Position numbers and translations under genes: made by a program. A DNA stretch of 64,000 nt, taken from contig CM065309.1 in assembly GCA_033032175.1 (NCBI GenBank), positions 3,658,001 to 3,722,000 on the forward strand. Direction: 5' to 3'. The notes under the pieces are model-generated. The model saw only the letters and a list, made by a program, of their open reading frames with translations, was not told the origin of the DNA and did no database searches. This document shows, piece after piece, positions 42,416 through 54,640 of the stretch (the stretch's first letter is position 1; the number at the start of each line of letters is the position of its first letter). The stretch is from Saturnia japonica (lineage: Eukaryota; Arthropoda; Insecta; Lepidoptera; Saturniidae).

Positions 42416-43079
42416 AAATGCTTTTAAAATTAAGTAGTGAGTCATAAGACACACATGTTCAAAAAAAAAAAAGAATCTTTTGAGTTTTATGTTAATATAG
42501 ATTTACTTAACAGTTATTAATTAGTATTGAGTGAGTTGTAGTTAATGAGAGTATCAACGAACGGCCGATCGAGCTATAGCGAACACCGCAAATACGAGGG
42601 CACTCTTTGTTGAAAGCTTGCAATACACGCCTTTTTATTTTTTTGTCATTTATTCATCACACGTATTAATTCCTCCCAGAGTGGGCGGTAATAGCAATCC
42701 CTTTGTTTGTTATGACACATAAAATATTGTAGATTATTACAATAGTCAGAGGTAAAATGATTTATTTTATATATTGTTATTATTTTTATTCTCTTTCAAT
42801 TCAAAGCTGTGTACATAAAGCCTTCTCTTTATACTAGAATAGACATAATTCCTAACTCGTCGAGCTGTTTCACTATATATGGTGTTTATTTTAATTTCAT
42901 GAGGAGTCATTGACTGGAGGTGATGATTCAAATGAAAACTATATTTAAATCAAATAAGTTTCTTTGTAATTTTAGTAAAATATACTTTACATACAACATG
43001 TTTTCCTCTACCAACTATCATCTCCATATGTTTTAAATATACTATTCCTCAAACAATCCATCTAAACCTTCTTTAGACT
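42416..43079. other. Unassigned AT-rich DNA
   Basis: 42540-42620 is GC-richer (AACGGCCGATCGAGCTATAG) without a frame or a repeat partner. I recognise nothing else. Confidence 0.45.
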
Positions 43080-43262
43080 TCCTGTACTTGTGTAGTGTTC
43101 CTATATCCATCCACCTATACACTTTAAATTATTCTAGTTCTATGACTTTCATTCCTAAGGTCTTTCTGACTGGTGCTATTTCCATACTACCTCGTATATA
43201 CTAATTCCTGATCTTTTGCATTTTAGTTAGACCACACATCTCTCTTAACATTTGGAAGTCTT
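43080..43262 (-). pseudogene. Non-LTR retrotransposon reverse-transcriptase remnant
   Basis: The minus strand encodes, in one frame with two stops, blocks typical of the C-terminal region after the reverse transcriptase of insect LINEs. These are MLREMCGLTKMQKIRN, a stop, YIRGSMEIAPVRKTLGMKVI, then after another stop a segment corresponding to the RWYGHV motif. The family pattern is LRWMCG...IRNEYIRGSLKVAPV followed by RWYGHV. Upstream polymerase domains are absent. It is a dead fragment, probably belonging to a different LINE family from 7590-8000, although both are non-LTR. Confidence 0.7.
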
Positions 43263-43310
43263 CTACATGTGATTATATGTAACACCGGCAATTTTTGTTC
43301 TGCTTATTTA

Positions 43311-43765
43311 TCATAAGAATTTCAAAACTGAAGTGTCTGTTTGTAATGTCATAAAAAAGATTTTTACTAAATGTATATGAGAGTATGTACTACTATAATA
43401 CACTATTACTATTTTACTAAACTATACTAATAACAAAAAAAAAAAACAACTTAAACATTTTTTCTATGTCTGTTTGTTCCGGGTAATCTCCGAAATCGTT
43501 GGACCGATTTTGACGAGACTTTCACTGTCAGAAAGCTGATATTATAAGGATAACTTTAAGTTAACTTTATTTTAGAAAAATAACTAAATAATAATATAAA
43601 CTGGTAATAGTGAATCAATTTGGGGCTTAAATGGCTTACGTTAAGTTAACAATAAGTGATAAATCAAATTAATGTACTACATAATTATTGTAGATTTTAA
43701 AAAGACCTACAAAAAAGTCAGAGAGAGTATGTCTATCTTCAAAATATCCCCACAATAAACATTTC
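43311..43765 (+). mobile_element. Non-autonomous Helitron family E, copy 5 (3' end lost)
   Basis: It starts TCATAAGAATTTCAAAACTG (A just before) and continues GAAGTGTCTGTTTGTAATG, TTTACTAAATGTATATGAGA and CGAAATCGTTGGACCGATTT. The CTAG end cannot be found. Confidence 0.75.
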
Positions 43766-43939
43766 TGTCTTTAAAATAACCGGCACTTTATGATCCACGC
43801 GAGAACTGATAAAACTGAACTGATAATTTCTGTGCCGTAAATTATATTCGGTCATATTTTACACTTGTAAGCAAATCTAAATAGTTTTCGTTTAAATGGT
43901 CTGGTGAACGTGTCTAGCGAAAATCAAAGGTGTGCCCTA

Positions 43940-44195
43940 ACACAGGAAAATATCTTTGTAGATTTTCCTCAACTTGGGGCATCCCGACTTCTGGGATATC
44001 TCTACCCTCCAGAAGATCGCTGCCAAATAATCTTGTGTTGAGTTCCTGTGGGTAGTAGGATTTCCAGGGCTCCTTGGAGTGTAGGGTTCAAGGTCGGCAA
44101 CATGGTATTACCAGCGTCCATAGGTTCCGGTAGCCGCTTATTATGAGGCGGGTCGCATGCTTGTTCGCCACCTTAATTGAATAAAAAAGTGTAAA
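43940..44195 (+). repeat. Interspersed repeat family B, copy 3
   Basis: TTTCCTCAACTTGGGGCATC, AGAAGATCGCTGCCAAATAA, GGTTCAAGGTCGGCAAC, GGTAGCCGCTTATTATGAGG and TCGCATGCTTGTTCGCCACC appear in family order. It is a complete-looking copy. Confidence 0.75.
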
Positions 44196-44514
44196 AATTT
44201 TTGAAGTAAAAATAATACACACTATACCGTTGAATATAAATTGTTTTAATTGTTGTAAGAACTACTAATGCATTATTCAATACGTGGTTTGAATTTATGT
44301 TGCTATATTGTCCCCACTTGATATATTGTATTAAAAACAAGATATATTTCAGCAGATAGTATTTCAGTTATATGTACTTTTGTTTTTAGGGAGGTTTGTA
44401 TCCAAATAGAGAAACTAAAAAAACCTTTTAATAGTTTTTAAAGCATGAACTAAAAAGTTCTCTATAAATTATCTTTGTCGTGTCGTGAAACTATCCTTTT
44501 TACAACATCGGGTT

Positions 44515-44672
44515 CTTCAAGCGTAACGTGAAGAGATATTTATATAAACCCGCATAACAACGGTGACCGTCGATTGATCACGACCTCTCGTAGTCGCTGT
44601 TGTATTTGGATTGTACTATACTTAACATCAAGGATAGTACCGTTAATGTACTGAGCTACTATAATATATAAA
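44515..44672 (+). repeat. Interspersed repeat family K, copy 4
   Basis: CAAGCGTAACGTGAAGAGAT, then a hairpin (arms 44557-44567 and 44593-44603, ACAACGGTGAC with GTCGCTGTTGT, all 11 positions paired with two G-U pairs). This is followed by TTGTACTATACTTAACATCA and GTACCGTTAATGTACTGAGC. Confidence 0.7.
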
Positions 44673-45448
44673 AATAATAAAAGTTATCGACGGCCCTTCA
44701 GTGTTGGGCTAGACGGTGACATTTGCATGCATACTTTCATATCTAATTTATTTGATTTATCTGAAAGCTTTGGGGTGAACAATCATAACTATGTAATAAA
44801 CGACAAATATTATTATCCAAATATTTTCAACAATACGGACAATAAACACTTGTAAAAAAGGGGAAAAAGCATGCAAATCTCAGCGACCAAGGTCCGCTAT
44901 CAATAATCCCGTAGATTTCTCGCTGGATCCCGGTACCGGTAGCATTATTTATATTCCCCATCGTGGCCTATTACTCACACTTCAGGACCAGAGCTCCTTT
45001 GTTCGCGTGTTTGTGTTCAAACTTGATTTATAGTGAACCTGTCGGAGGTGTGAACACGTTAAATCATTTGTAAGTTTTTTGCTAGGAATGTCACACGTTG
45101 CCGTAGAGGAATTCTATGGATGTAACTTTAATATTTTAGATATTGTTTTTTTTTTTTTAATAATAATAGTACGACGTTTCTAAATATCTATTTTTTTGAA
45201 ATTTATTTTATATGTATTAAATTAAACCTAACCTGCTTAAATTTAAATGTTAAGTAAATACAATTTCAGATCTATTTTCAGAATGATTAAGATAAAATAA
45301 GAAAAATAAACAGAATAAAATAATTATTGACTTCATAATTATTTAGTTTTCTTATTAGTGCCTAATATAAGGAAAAATAAGCGAAGCATTGAAGTTTTTA
45401 TCCGGTCGGTAATTCTTTAATATATTCTACATTTATTATATGTACATA
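44673..45448. other. Unassigned AT-rich DNA
   Basis: 44880-45010 is GC-richer (TCTCGCTGGATCCCGGTACC) without a frame. I recognise no repeat. Confidence 0.45.
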
Positions 45449-45598
45449 TCCACACTAATATTATAAATGCGAAAGAAATTGACTGTTTATCTGTTAGCCT
45501 TTTAAGACTAAAATCATCGTGATTAAATTACTAATGGAGTAGCCAAGCATAATGGAGGAAGAAATAGAGGAAAAAGCGATAGGGGTCGGCCCAGCTAA
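45449..45598 (+). mobile_element. Very short non-autonomous Helitron
   Basis: It starts TCCACACTAATATTATAAAT after an A and ends GGGGTCGGCCCAGCTAA before a T, so the end is CTAA of the CTRR type. Only 150 bp. Confidence 0.7.
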
Positions 45599-45609
45599 TA
45601 TAAAATATG

Positions 45610-45639
45610 CATATATAATATATATATATATATATATGT
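45610..45639. repeat. (TA)n microsatellite
   Basis: About 30 bp of TA dinucleotides with one imperfection, just after the short Helitron. Confidence 0.9.
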
Positions 45640-46529
45640 ACACCCATGACAAATGAGTATAATGAAAACATACTGAAATCTAGGTTTTAAAAATTATTAA
45701 AAAGGAAACAATAAAACTTGACTAAAATATAATTTTTATTTGACATCCAAAAGTCGTACTCAATTATTATACAGCCTGTGTCACTGCCTCAATTAAGAGA
45801 AAACTAACGACACCGCGAATGCAAAAACCATTCGAGCCGTTTAGGCTACAGAGCGTGGCAAAGAAATAGACATACATAAATACGTTTCAAAACCACAACC
45901 ATTCTTGTTCACAGTCGGGTAATAAAAAAGGAAACTACAAAGGTAATTTATATAAAACAATTACAATGAAGCGGGCCTTATATCGGAATAACACTAATCT
46001 GTTAAATATAATTTACTATAAATTAACCAAAGATTTTATATTACACGAATATAGGAGCACGTTATACATAGTTTTATGTTAGATATTTATAGGCCAAAGG
46101 GTCATGTTATGTCCGATCTGCCTTTATATAGACATACTGTTACGAGAGTTAACTAGTTCAGATAACCCTACTAACTTGAGTCGCAGACAGTGAGGCGTCG
46201 GTTGTCAGGTCCAGTCGAGCGTAAATCTGGGGAAGCACCGTGAAATATGACCGGCACACTACATTTAACCGGATAAGCGACGCGTGAGAACGTTTCGACT
46301 TCGGACCGTGGTACGGGTAATGAACTGGATATTCGCTTCATAATGCAAATTTATTTATGATACTTAAGTAGTTTTATTCATATTTTTAATATTAAAAATA
46401 TAATGTACTTATTACATCAGTAAAATACCCAAATAATATCAGATGGCAATATAATACCTAATAACTATAGTATGTAATTAAATGTCCTAGTTAAATATCA
46501 TTATTAGTCCACATAAAGGTTGATAGTAA
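45640..46529. other. Unassigned DNA
   Basis: 46140-46330 is GC-richer (GAGTCGCAGACAGTGAGGCG, CCGGATAAGCGACGCGTGAG) but contains no long frame. I see no repeat partner within the window. Confidence 0.45.
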
Positions 46530-46788
46530 AAATACAAAACAATTTTTAACAAAAAATAAAACGATCTTCAGTTGTTTTGAAGAGTTTCCTTGTGAATCTT
46601 CAAAATTAAAGGTCCAATGCCAATGAAATTAAAAGAGAACCACCCTTGAGGTTTTCCCTATCCAACAAAAGAATAATCATCCAAATCGATTCAAAAACAA
46701 AGAAGTAATGGCTGAACAAGTGATAATTCATTTAATAAAAATACATTCGAATTGAGTCTTTTGTTGAAGTCGATTAAAAAATGAAAAA
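46530..46788 (-). mobile_element. MITE-like repeat family D, copy 4
   Basis: The ends are CAATTTTTAACAAAAAATAA and TTGTTGAAGTCGATTAAAAA. The inner blocks are GAATCTTCAAAATTAAAGGT and CAAAAGAATAATCATCCAAA. A good full-length reference for the family. Confidence 0.8.
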
Positions 46789-47205
46789 GGTTACGATATA
46801 GAAATACGTCGAAGCATTGTTACTACGGCGTAGCACTTGCCTACATAGTTACTACGCTTTTATATTCTATAAAAAAAAAGGATTAATAATCCTGTACACT
46901 AAGGATTACTGTTATTTATCAAAATACCCAAAATACATATAACATTTCATGGGGGTTTAATATAAGAAAATAAACTATGTTAGATTAATATACGTAAGTA
47001 TATTAAATTTATGGTTAGATTACGTTAGTGGGTAGAACTGTAGAATATTTATAAAAATAATGTATGTATGTACGGCTATCTTTGGAAGGTTAATTCAATA
47101 TCATTTACTTATGATAAGAATTTAGCATATTTCTGTTCAGTACACACGGTAAAAGAACACTGTAAGGCATATTGACATTCAAATTTTATTTATTACCAGC
47201 TTTTG
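46789..47205. other. Unassigned AT-rich DNA
   Basis: I recognise nothing here. Confidence 0.5.
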
Positions 47206-47598
47206 CCCGGGTTTCGTTCTCGATGTATTCTAAGTATTTTAGTAGTGTAAGCTGATTGTACTAATGCACAGCCTTCGCGGGTATGCGTAAACTAACGCAC
47301 AATAGTTACATCGCAAACGGATGAAAGATTTAGGAGGAACGCATAGAGGACAAACAAACAATAAAACATTAAATTTGATATTTTAGTAACTTATGCCCGC
47401 AACATTGTCTATGTGGATTTCAAAATTGAGTCAAGAGAGTAATGAAAAATATGTAGTTAACGGGGATAAAAAGTGTCCTACCTGTTAATCCAGATTATAA
47501 ACTATGTATGCCAAATTTCATCCAAATTCAGTGAGCCGTTTTTACGTGATTGAGTAACAAACAACCAAACATACAACAAAGAAAACACAGCATCGCGA
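47206..47598 (-). mobile_element. Helitron-like repeat family L, copy 2
   Basis: On the minus strand it ends CCCGGGCAAAAGCTGG before a T. GAATTTGGATGAAATTTGGC and TTATAATCTGGATTAACAGG match 14372-14560. The 5' end is unclear. GCTGG in place of GCTAG suggests an old copy. Confidence 0.55.
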
Positions 47599-47756
47599 AT
47601 ACTGCTACTTTACAGCAAATATAGGTAAACGTAAAGCGGTTGCACTTCCATAGAAGAACTTAGCGCAATATCTACCATACTTTTAATATAAATTCATTTT
47701 AATATATCTCAGGATCAGTATAGTGCGTTTGTTTGAATTTTGATAGATACGGTAGG

Positions 47757-47937
47757 TATCTGTCTACGTTATCACGTAAAAACTACTAAATAGATTTACA
47801 TAATTTTCCCTTGTTTTACTCCTTAGATACTTGGTCTAAAAATCTGAAAAAAATAATATATCAAAATATCTTCATTCAATAAAAAGTTATAAAAGTTTTA
47901 AGAAACTACGATTTTTATAAGCATTACGCGTTCAGAG
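47757..47937 (+). repeat. Interspersed repeat family F, copy 2
   Basis: TATCACGTAAAAACTACTAA, CCTTGTTTTACTCCTTAGAT and AAAAGTTTTAAGAAACTACG match 9177-9357. Confidence 0.6.
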
Positions 47938-48745
47938 ATATGCTTTCTTGTCGGGGTGTTAATATAATAAACACAGTATATAAAGTCGTAGGTATCAGCA
48001 AGTTTATTATTATACTTCAATACAAAGTAAAATAATTCCCTTTGTTAATTCCCCTTAATAAAATAACAGTACATGTCGTCTATCATTATGGCTGGAGACG
48101 ATACCTTTTTGCATTTATAATAGTTTAAGGCGCCTCTTTGTTTTTCATATTGCTCCACAAACGACAAGGGATACGCCAAACGTGTGTTTAGCACCAAATG
48201 GTATATAATTTAGTAATATCGGCATATTATCAGTATTTTATAATGCTTTTGACGTTCTAATATGAAAGGAAATGAAATGAAAATATGTTATATTGAAAAC
48301 TGGATTAAAAATATAGAAATATAAGTATTGTGTGTTATTAGTTCAATTGATGGACAGTTTATATTTTATTTGGGGTTTCAATTATTACTAATATCTTTGT
48401 ACGGCCACGTAGAGTATGTCGCAATACATAAGTGTCGTCAATTTCAATTTGTAGTCAATTTGTTTTATATTTAAGTTCAGTTGCAAAATAGCACTTAATT
48501 AGATAGCACAATATTTTTGTAACAATAATGTACTAGTAAAGGCGTTTACTTAACTTAAAACTTTCTCTTCCCACAAACGAGTTACGAAGATTTGAAAGAC
48601 ACAGGTCTCGCTCTCTATTCGTAAATCTTAGTCCATCGAGCCAGAAATAAAAAGTTTTATTTAATATTATAATTATTATGTAAATATATAATGTTTTTAT
48701 TTTTTGAACTTATGCTCCTTCAGACAGATTTTGATTAAAAAAATG

Positions 48746-48866
48746 TGTGAGTGAATTTTTACGATATATGTATTGCAATGAACATTGTAATAAAAGTCTA
48801 CACTATGAAATTGTTTACTAAGCCTATTATTTTATTGTGGTGAAGTTATTCACACTCCATGTTATA
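48746..48866 (+). repeat. Second module of the family F element, copy 2
   Basis: GTGAGTGAATTTTTACGATA, ACTATGAAATTGTTTACTAA and TTATTTTATTGTGGTGAAGT match 9873-9983. It follows F copy 2, as in the first locus. Confidence 0.5.
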
Positions 48867-51627
48867 CGTCAAATAAAAACAATCTATTAAAATTCATATC
48901 AAAAACGTGGTGCATTAATAGTCATATTAAATTATTCTCAGTTTTATTTATAACATTTAATTTGTAAACTATATATATTTTTTTAAAGTACAATAATCTA
49001 ACCAATACACATATAGTATATATCTACAAAATGAAATAGAATGACATTTGTAATATTAAAAATGTCACCATATCTTTAACAGCGCCCCATAAAATTTAAA
49101 CGTTTTTGAAAATACAATGCACGTAACATGTAATTGAGCTATCAAACACTCTCATATAAAGCAAACTGGGCTTATTACGATGGCGATGGGCCGTTATTAA
49201 AAAGTTGAAAGCGGGAAGTATCCCGACACGCCAGCTGCACGATTTCCCTCATTATTTATTTAAAATCCCAATCGGATTGTCGTATGTACATCAATGACGT
49301 ATGGAGTAAGTTAAAAAAGATTTCTTGCCAAAATTAAGTAAACGACAGAGAAAAATCAAGTTTAAAAAATGCGCTGGTAACACCGTACCCTTGATAGAAG
49401 TGAAACTTCTTAAAATACAATATATAGCGGTCTTTCTACTTTATATCTTTCTTCTCTCTCATGTAACGAAATGTTGCATAAACGTGTCTATGAAATTTCA
49501 CACCCAATTCTCGTTCAATTATCAAATTGTCGCCTAAGAAGTTTCAGTTCAAAAATATGCCTTATTCAATTTTATTCTGAAAAGGCAATTGTAAACGATA
49601 ATAGACTTATGTTATGGGGAATAGTTTGCAGAGATTTCTACCATACTTATTACATTTTATATAATATGTAATGATCGGCTACATTAATATTTAATTCCGT
49701 TACACCGAATAAAATTCCTGAATATGTAATGGGGTTGGATTTTTTAAAGTTGCTAATTTTTTTTCTTTAAGATCATGATAATTAGTAATGTGAACAATTC
49801 GATCATCTCATTTTGAGATTTTTTTTAAAGCAATGTGTCTAGAAGCATAAAAAATTTGCACAGGAGTTCCTTAAATAGCGTATATGAACACTAAGAATGG
49901 GTTCTTGGAAATAAAGAATGATTTTTGGGATATTACCAATAATAAATACCACTGGGCAACAGACTAATATTATCGTACTAATTATTATCACTTTTTCTAT
50001 AACACTTGAATATAGACATTTAAAATATGAAAGACGAATTTACATTACAACATTAATTATTTAAAATTATATTTAATAAAAAAATAAACGTTAAATAGTG
50101 CTTGTTGGGCTGGCAAATGTTGTTCTACCCTTTCTGGTAATTAATGGATCGACCACAGCGCCATCTATCAAATGCTAACATAGCTACGAACCATCGTCTT
50201 TGTTTACAGGTTATAGAATCACTGTTAGTACACCTACACCTGTAGTGACCTACATAGATTTATATAGATTCTATCTTCTTCTACGAAAGATGAAATTTTA
50301 AATCACTATCGCTTATGTCTTAAACATCATTTCCAGACAAAGTGCTTTTAAAATTTAACCCTTATTTTCTCACTTTCAGCACTTTGAAGGATTACAAGAG
50401 GCGCAGGTCCTCTACCCTTAGACCTTAGAAGAAGCGAAAGATTTCGGCTAATTCTTTTTAGGCAAAGTGACTTGTTGGAACTTCATTTTAAAGTAAAGAT
50501 TTGGTTTGATTCACATAGGATAAGCGTTACGTTTGTATCCATTAAGATTAAGGTTTTAGCGTGCAAATAAATTATCTATCCAATGTAAAAAAGTTGACTG
50601 AATTGAATTTCTTTTATTTTTGAAAGTGTAAACTTCTATAGGAAGGTTTGGATAAGGAGTAAATTCATGTAAGTCGTCATCGACATGATCACGTGACATG
50701 TTAACGAATACCAAAAAATATTTTTCTTATAGTCCAAGATCCCAGAGCAATAAGACATAACTTATTTTCAAAAGCATAGAACTTTCGGTTCTTAGTAGTC
50801 TCTCGTGTACTTTTTAATACCTGTACGTTTGTGGAGTTGGCTCTGTGACACCTGCGCAGGTACCAGGTGAGAAAGGTAACTAAAAATCAGAGTTACTTAA
50901 CTTAAATTTTAATGACTGATTTTTATATATACATATTTTGTAGAATATTACTCTGAAGTAATATCAAAAAAATCAGACGTTTTCCATGGGCCAGAACTTT
51001 TGTCAGACGCTTTAAAGCTCTACAAAAAAAATGAACTTAATTTATTTTTAAATGTCTGATTTTTATATATGATATTAAGATAAATATTACAAAGTTATAT
51101 TTAATCAGTCAGACAAATTGTAATGACCAAACATCCCCTAAACACAAAAATTACTCAACTATGAGTATGCGCACGAGAGCACTAATATATAGAAACAAAG
51201 TATATATTCAAAGTATACTTCTATAATTATTATTTTTAATTCTATCATTTGAAGTTTAGGAATGACTGCTTCTTTTGCTTTCTTTTTTTTTTGTTAAAAT
51301 AAAGCCATCAATTTTGTCCAAAGGTTACTTATTCTATGTATAATGTATAGAAATAGATAAACGGTGGTTGGTAAGCCATGACGACTTAATTGCGACCACC
51401 ACAGATCAGTTGTAACAAGAACCACAGTGGCATGCTTATGCGTGTCGCATTAGAACTTGAGAACTTGAAGGTCGGCATGGCAGCGTCAATCGTCGACGAT
51501 TTACCAATATCTCTGTTATTACCATTGCTTTTCACTGTGACGTCACTTTACTGAACTATTATTTAAAAAAATTATGGAATCTATTTTAATGAACACACTT
51601 TATTAGTTTCACTGAAAATATTTCTTT
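48867..51627. other. Long unassigned AT-rich stretch
   Basis: Two overlapping short plus-strand frames (49325-49537 and 49471-49671) have no motif. ATGTCTGATTTTTATATATG-like sequence occurs twice (about 50913 and 51053), a weak local duplication. I recognise no mobile element in the stretch, the longest such gap in the window. Confidence 0.45.
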
Positions 51628-52345
51628 TTAAGCGACTTCAAAAAAAAGAGGCTCTCAATTCGAATGTATATATTTTATTAATGGATATTCAACTATGAAT
51701 TCTTTCTTTGTTTGTTATAAAGGGCAAAATTGTATTTCATAAAATGTTCTTTATGATGAAGTAACTTTTGCTCGTAAGAACTGATATTCCATGCCTAAAA
51801 ATAATATTTAAAAATCAATTTTTAATCTTTAACAAAAAAACAAGCGAAATACCATATTGTGGCTTATATATAAGAGATAGGCATATGCTATCGCTGACTT
51901 TTAAAAAAATATAATAAGCACCAATATTTTTGTAGAACATTATAATTACTTATCATTAACCATTACGGTTACAGCAGTTCGGGAGGGCCACTTAAGGCTA
52001 GCTAGCCAATATTTAAGGCTAGCTGAGGGTTATAGCTCAATGTCACGTAGCCTATACTATTCCTCATGAGTCTGGCTATCATATATAAAAAAAGTAAAAG
52101 AATTTTTCGAATCCGAATGTTAGTTCCATAGACTAGCGTGTTTAAACAAACAAACAAAAACACTTTTCCGTTTTATTATATTATTGTAGATTTGGATTTT
52201 TCTTTTTCGTTATATATATAGATCATTCATACTTTAAGAGCGGTCCTATTTTAATTTCATTGGCATTGGACCTTCGACACCGAAGGACCTCAGGGAACTC
52301 CTGAAATGGTTGAAGGTCAACTTCTTTAAAAAAAAAATTGTATTG
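51628..52345 (+). mobile_element. MITE-like repeat family D, copy 5, split by a Helitron
   Basis: The left part 51628-51719 (AAGCGACTTCAAAAAAAAGA to CTTTCTTTGTTTG) and the right part 52191-52345 (TTTGGATTTTTCTTTTTCGT to the T-poor tail, with ATTTCATTGGCATTGGACCT) are consecutive portions of the D consensus. The sequence between them is Helitron P copy 2. Confidence 0.75.
51720..52190 (-). mobile_element. Non-autonomous Helitron family P, copy 2 (3' truncated)
   Basis: On the minus strand it starts at 52190 with TCTACAATAATATAATAAAA (A before it) and contains TTTGTTTAAACACGCTAGTC, AAAAATATTGGTGCTTATTA and TTTTTAGGCATGGAATATCA. These match 34388-34855. The 3' CTAG terminus is missing at the junction with repeat D. 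Confidence 0.75.
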
Positions 52346-52709
52346 TTATACGTTTGCACATGATTCAATAAGTAGATAAAGCACGATTGTATATAAAGGT
52401 ACGTTATTTATTACTGGCCACTAAACAAACAAAAAATAACTTTTGCAAAAACAAAAACCGCGAGTAAAGCATAAAACTTTATGAAAAATAAAGCAACCTA
52501 GATTAGTATGTATGAAAAATAATAAAAATAAAAATATTTCTCTTTCATTGGCGTATTTTTACCACAGTCGTGTTTGTATTATCTGTAAAAGCATTCCATG
52601 TAACCACAAAGGGAAAGTTGTCGCGGTGTTGCGCGCATTGTTAACGAGAACACTGGACCGCAATTAATATGAAATTAAAGTTTTTCTAGATGTGTCTTTA
52701 TCTTTAATA
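52346..52709. other. Unassigned AT-rich DNA
   Basis: I recognise nothing here. A short GC-richer stretch lies at 52615-52665 (GTTGCGCGCATTGTTAACGA). Confidence 0.5.
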
Positions 52710-53117
52710 CTAGTTTTTACCCGTGACTTCGTTTAAGTTTACTTTTTGTGTTCCACATAATCTGATGATGTGTGTACCTACCAAAGAATGTTGTATTTTA
52801 TTTCCCTTATTTGTAATTTGTATAACTGCTTAGCCCATACAGAAAAGCATGAATTATATGCAGCATAGATCCATCCTCGGGTTCAGACCTGAAAACTAGC
52901 TACATTCAAAATACAAAGCTATATGAAATACGCATGTTTATAGGAATAACTCACGTGCCAGCTATACGTTGCTATACGTTGATAGTACTATAATTATCAG
53001 AAAATTGGATGAAAGTGCCAATACAACAACTGTAAAAAGTTTTAACTAAGTCGGATAAATGATGCGCATACGCATGTAACATGAATACACAAACATTAAT
53101 TTTTATAATTATAAAGA
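52710..53117 (-). mobile_element. Non-autonomous Helitron
   Basis: On the minus strand it begins at 53117 with TCTTTATAATTATAAAAATT (A before it). It ends at 52710 with GAAGTCACGGGTAAAAACTAG (T after it). 408 bp, no frame, canonical A/T insertion. Confidence 0.7.
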
Positions 53118-54129
53118 TCATTATTTGTTGCTCTGACAGACATAACCGTATGAGGTTATATTCGTTTTCTTATAGAGTATCATAATACTATGTACAAATA
53201 CGTAGTTGAAATAAATCAAATCGAAATTTGTTTTTAACTTAATATTTTATTTAGATGATTCTCTTTACAGAAATATTCAATATGTTCCTTTTTTGTGACC
53301 TTTATTAATTGCTAAACCAAATATCAAAAATATGTTTAAAAAAATATACAAACTCGTCCAGTACTTAAAACGATGTATATATCTATGGATGCGTGTTTCG
53401 GGCACGTGAATAAACGATATATTCAGTGCTTTGTACACTTCTAGTGTGTTAGCTGTTTTTTTTTTTTAAAATCTATTTTTTAAACCCTGGGCTGAGATAA
53501 ATATAACTTACGTACTTCATGCTCGCTTTTTTACTAGTGATTTATATAATATTACGTTAAATTATTTTGAATAAAGTTATATATAGAACAAAAATCCTGT
53601 TGCTTAAAAATGGGGCATCTATTTATTATACTGTGATAAGTTTTAAAATTATAGTAATTAACAACGATTTAGAATATATTTTTGATTTGATTAACATTCA
53701 AATTAACTCGAATAATGGTCTCAATAATAACTCAAGGGATAGTTCAACGGAATAGAATATAACGAATAACAACAATATAGTTTCACAAAAAGACGAATCG
53801 AAATAGAATTCCGCCATCACAATTGCATCCTAAAGTTCCCGTTCGTGCTCTCCCTACAAAATGCAACGTCACATTACCTTCCGTACAACATTACGTATTC
53901 ATTCGTCTCTTTTATGTTATATAGAACCTTGCCGTGTCTTTGCTTGAATGCAATATTTGTACATTTTAAATTCATTTTAGCGTATTCACTTTATAAAATA
54001 TTCTTTTGTAGTATAAAACGAACAGATCTATTTATTTATTATATACTCATAGCAAAAGAAAAAAGAATTTACAAAGGGTAGTTTTAAGGTACAACCCATT
54101 ACTTAAAAACTTCGTTAGACCAGACTAAG
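53118..54129. other. Unassigned AT-rich DNA
   Basis: Frames of 62 and 78 codons (53567-53755 and 53845-54081) are AT-driven, without motifs. I recognise no repeats. Confidence 0.45.
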
Positions 54130-54315
54130 ATGGTATAGAAACGTAATTCAAAGACCCATTGACCATGTTGCGAGGTGACCTTACCATGGCTACAGGAAGA
54201 AGAGGCATGAAGCGTCTCGGCCTGTCAAATGAAGATATAGTACAAAAAAGAAAATGGTGCCTTGAGTAGAAAGGCCGACCCTCGTGTAACAGGAAAAGAC
54301 GAGAAGAAAGATGAA
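54130..54315 (+). pseudogene. Non-LTR retrotransposon C-terminal remnant
   Basis: The plus strand encodes RWYRNVIQRPIDHVAR, then a stop or frameshift, and then GRRGMKRLGLSNEDIVQKRK, WCLE, stop, KGRP. The pattern RWYGHVxRxPxDHVxR...LGLxxEDxxxRxxWRxxxRKADP is usual for C-termini of insect LINE reverse transcriptases. At least two inactivating changes are visible. It ends in a GAAGAAAGATGAAGAAG stretch. It may belong to the same LINE group as 43080-43262, which covers an earlier part of the protein. Confidence 0.65.
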
Positions 54316-54342
54316 GAAGTATAGTAAAGATATGGAACTATG

Positions 54343-54395
54343 CATGATGGTAAGTACAGTCCAATCCAAAACAGTGGCAACCACTGAGAAATCAA
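54343..54395 (-). repeat. Repeat family K, partial copy 5
   Basis: ATGGTAAGTACAGTCCAATC and AGTGGCAACCACTGAG correspond to the tail and one hairpin arm of 19785-19925, in the same orientation. Confidence 0.5.
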
Positions 54396-54499
54396 TAATC
54401 AAGCGTTTATCGCCTCTGTAAAGACGGCCTGCGTAAGTAGAAACTGGATATGCATCGACTGATCTCGAAGCACGACGCGCATAAGCGAATCACTATGAT

Positions 54500-54640
54500 A
54501 GGCTCTTCACCACGAGTATGGTGGTCTCAACCCAGTCGATTTGTACAGACTACAACCACACTATGTCCATCAGCAGGGTGCATCATGTGTAGGCGAGGTT
54601 GTTTTGGTTGTCACAATTCTAAAGATGTTATTCAACACCC
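54500..54640 (+). repeat. Interspersed repeat family R, copy 2
   Basis: CAGGGTGCATCATGTGTAGG, CGAGGTTGTTTTGGTTGTCA and AAAGATGTTATTCAACACCC match 40300-40435. The 90-codon frame across it is not conserved with copy 1. Confidence 0.45.
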
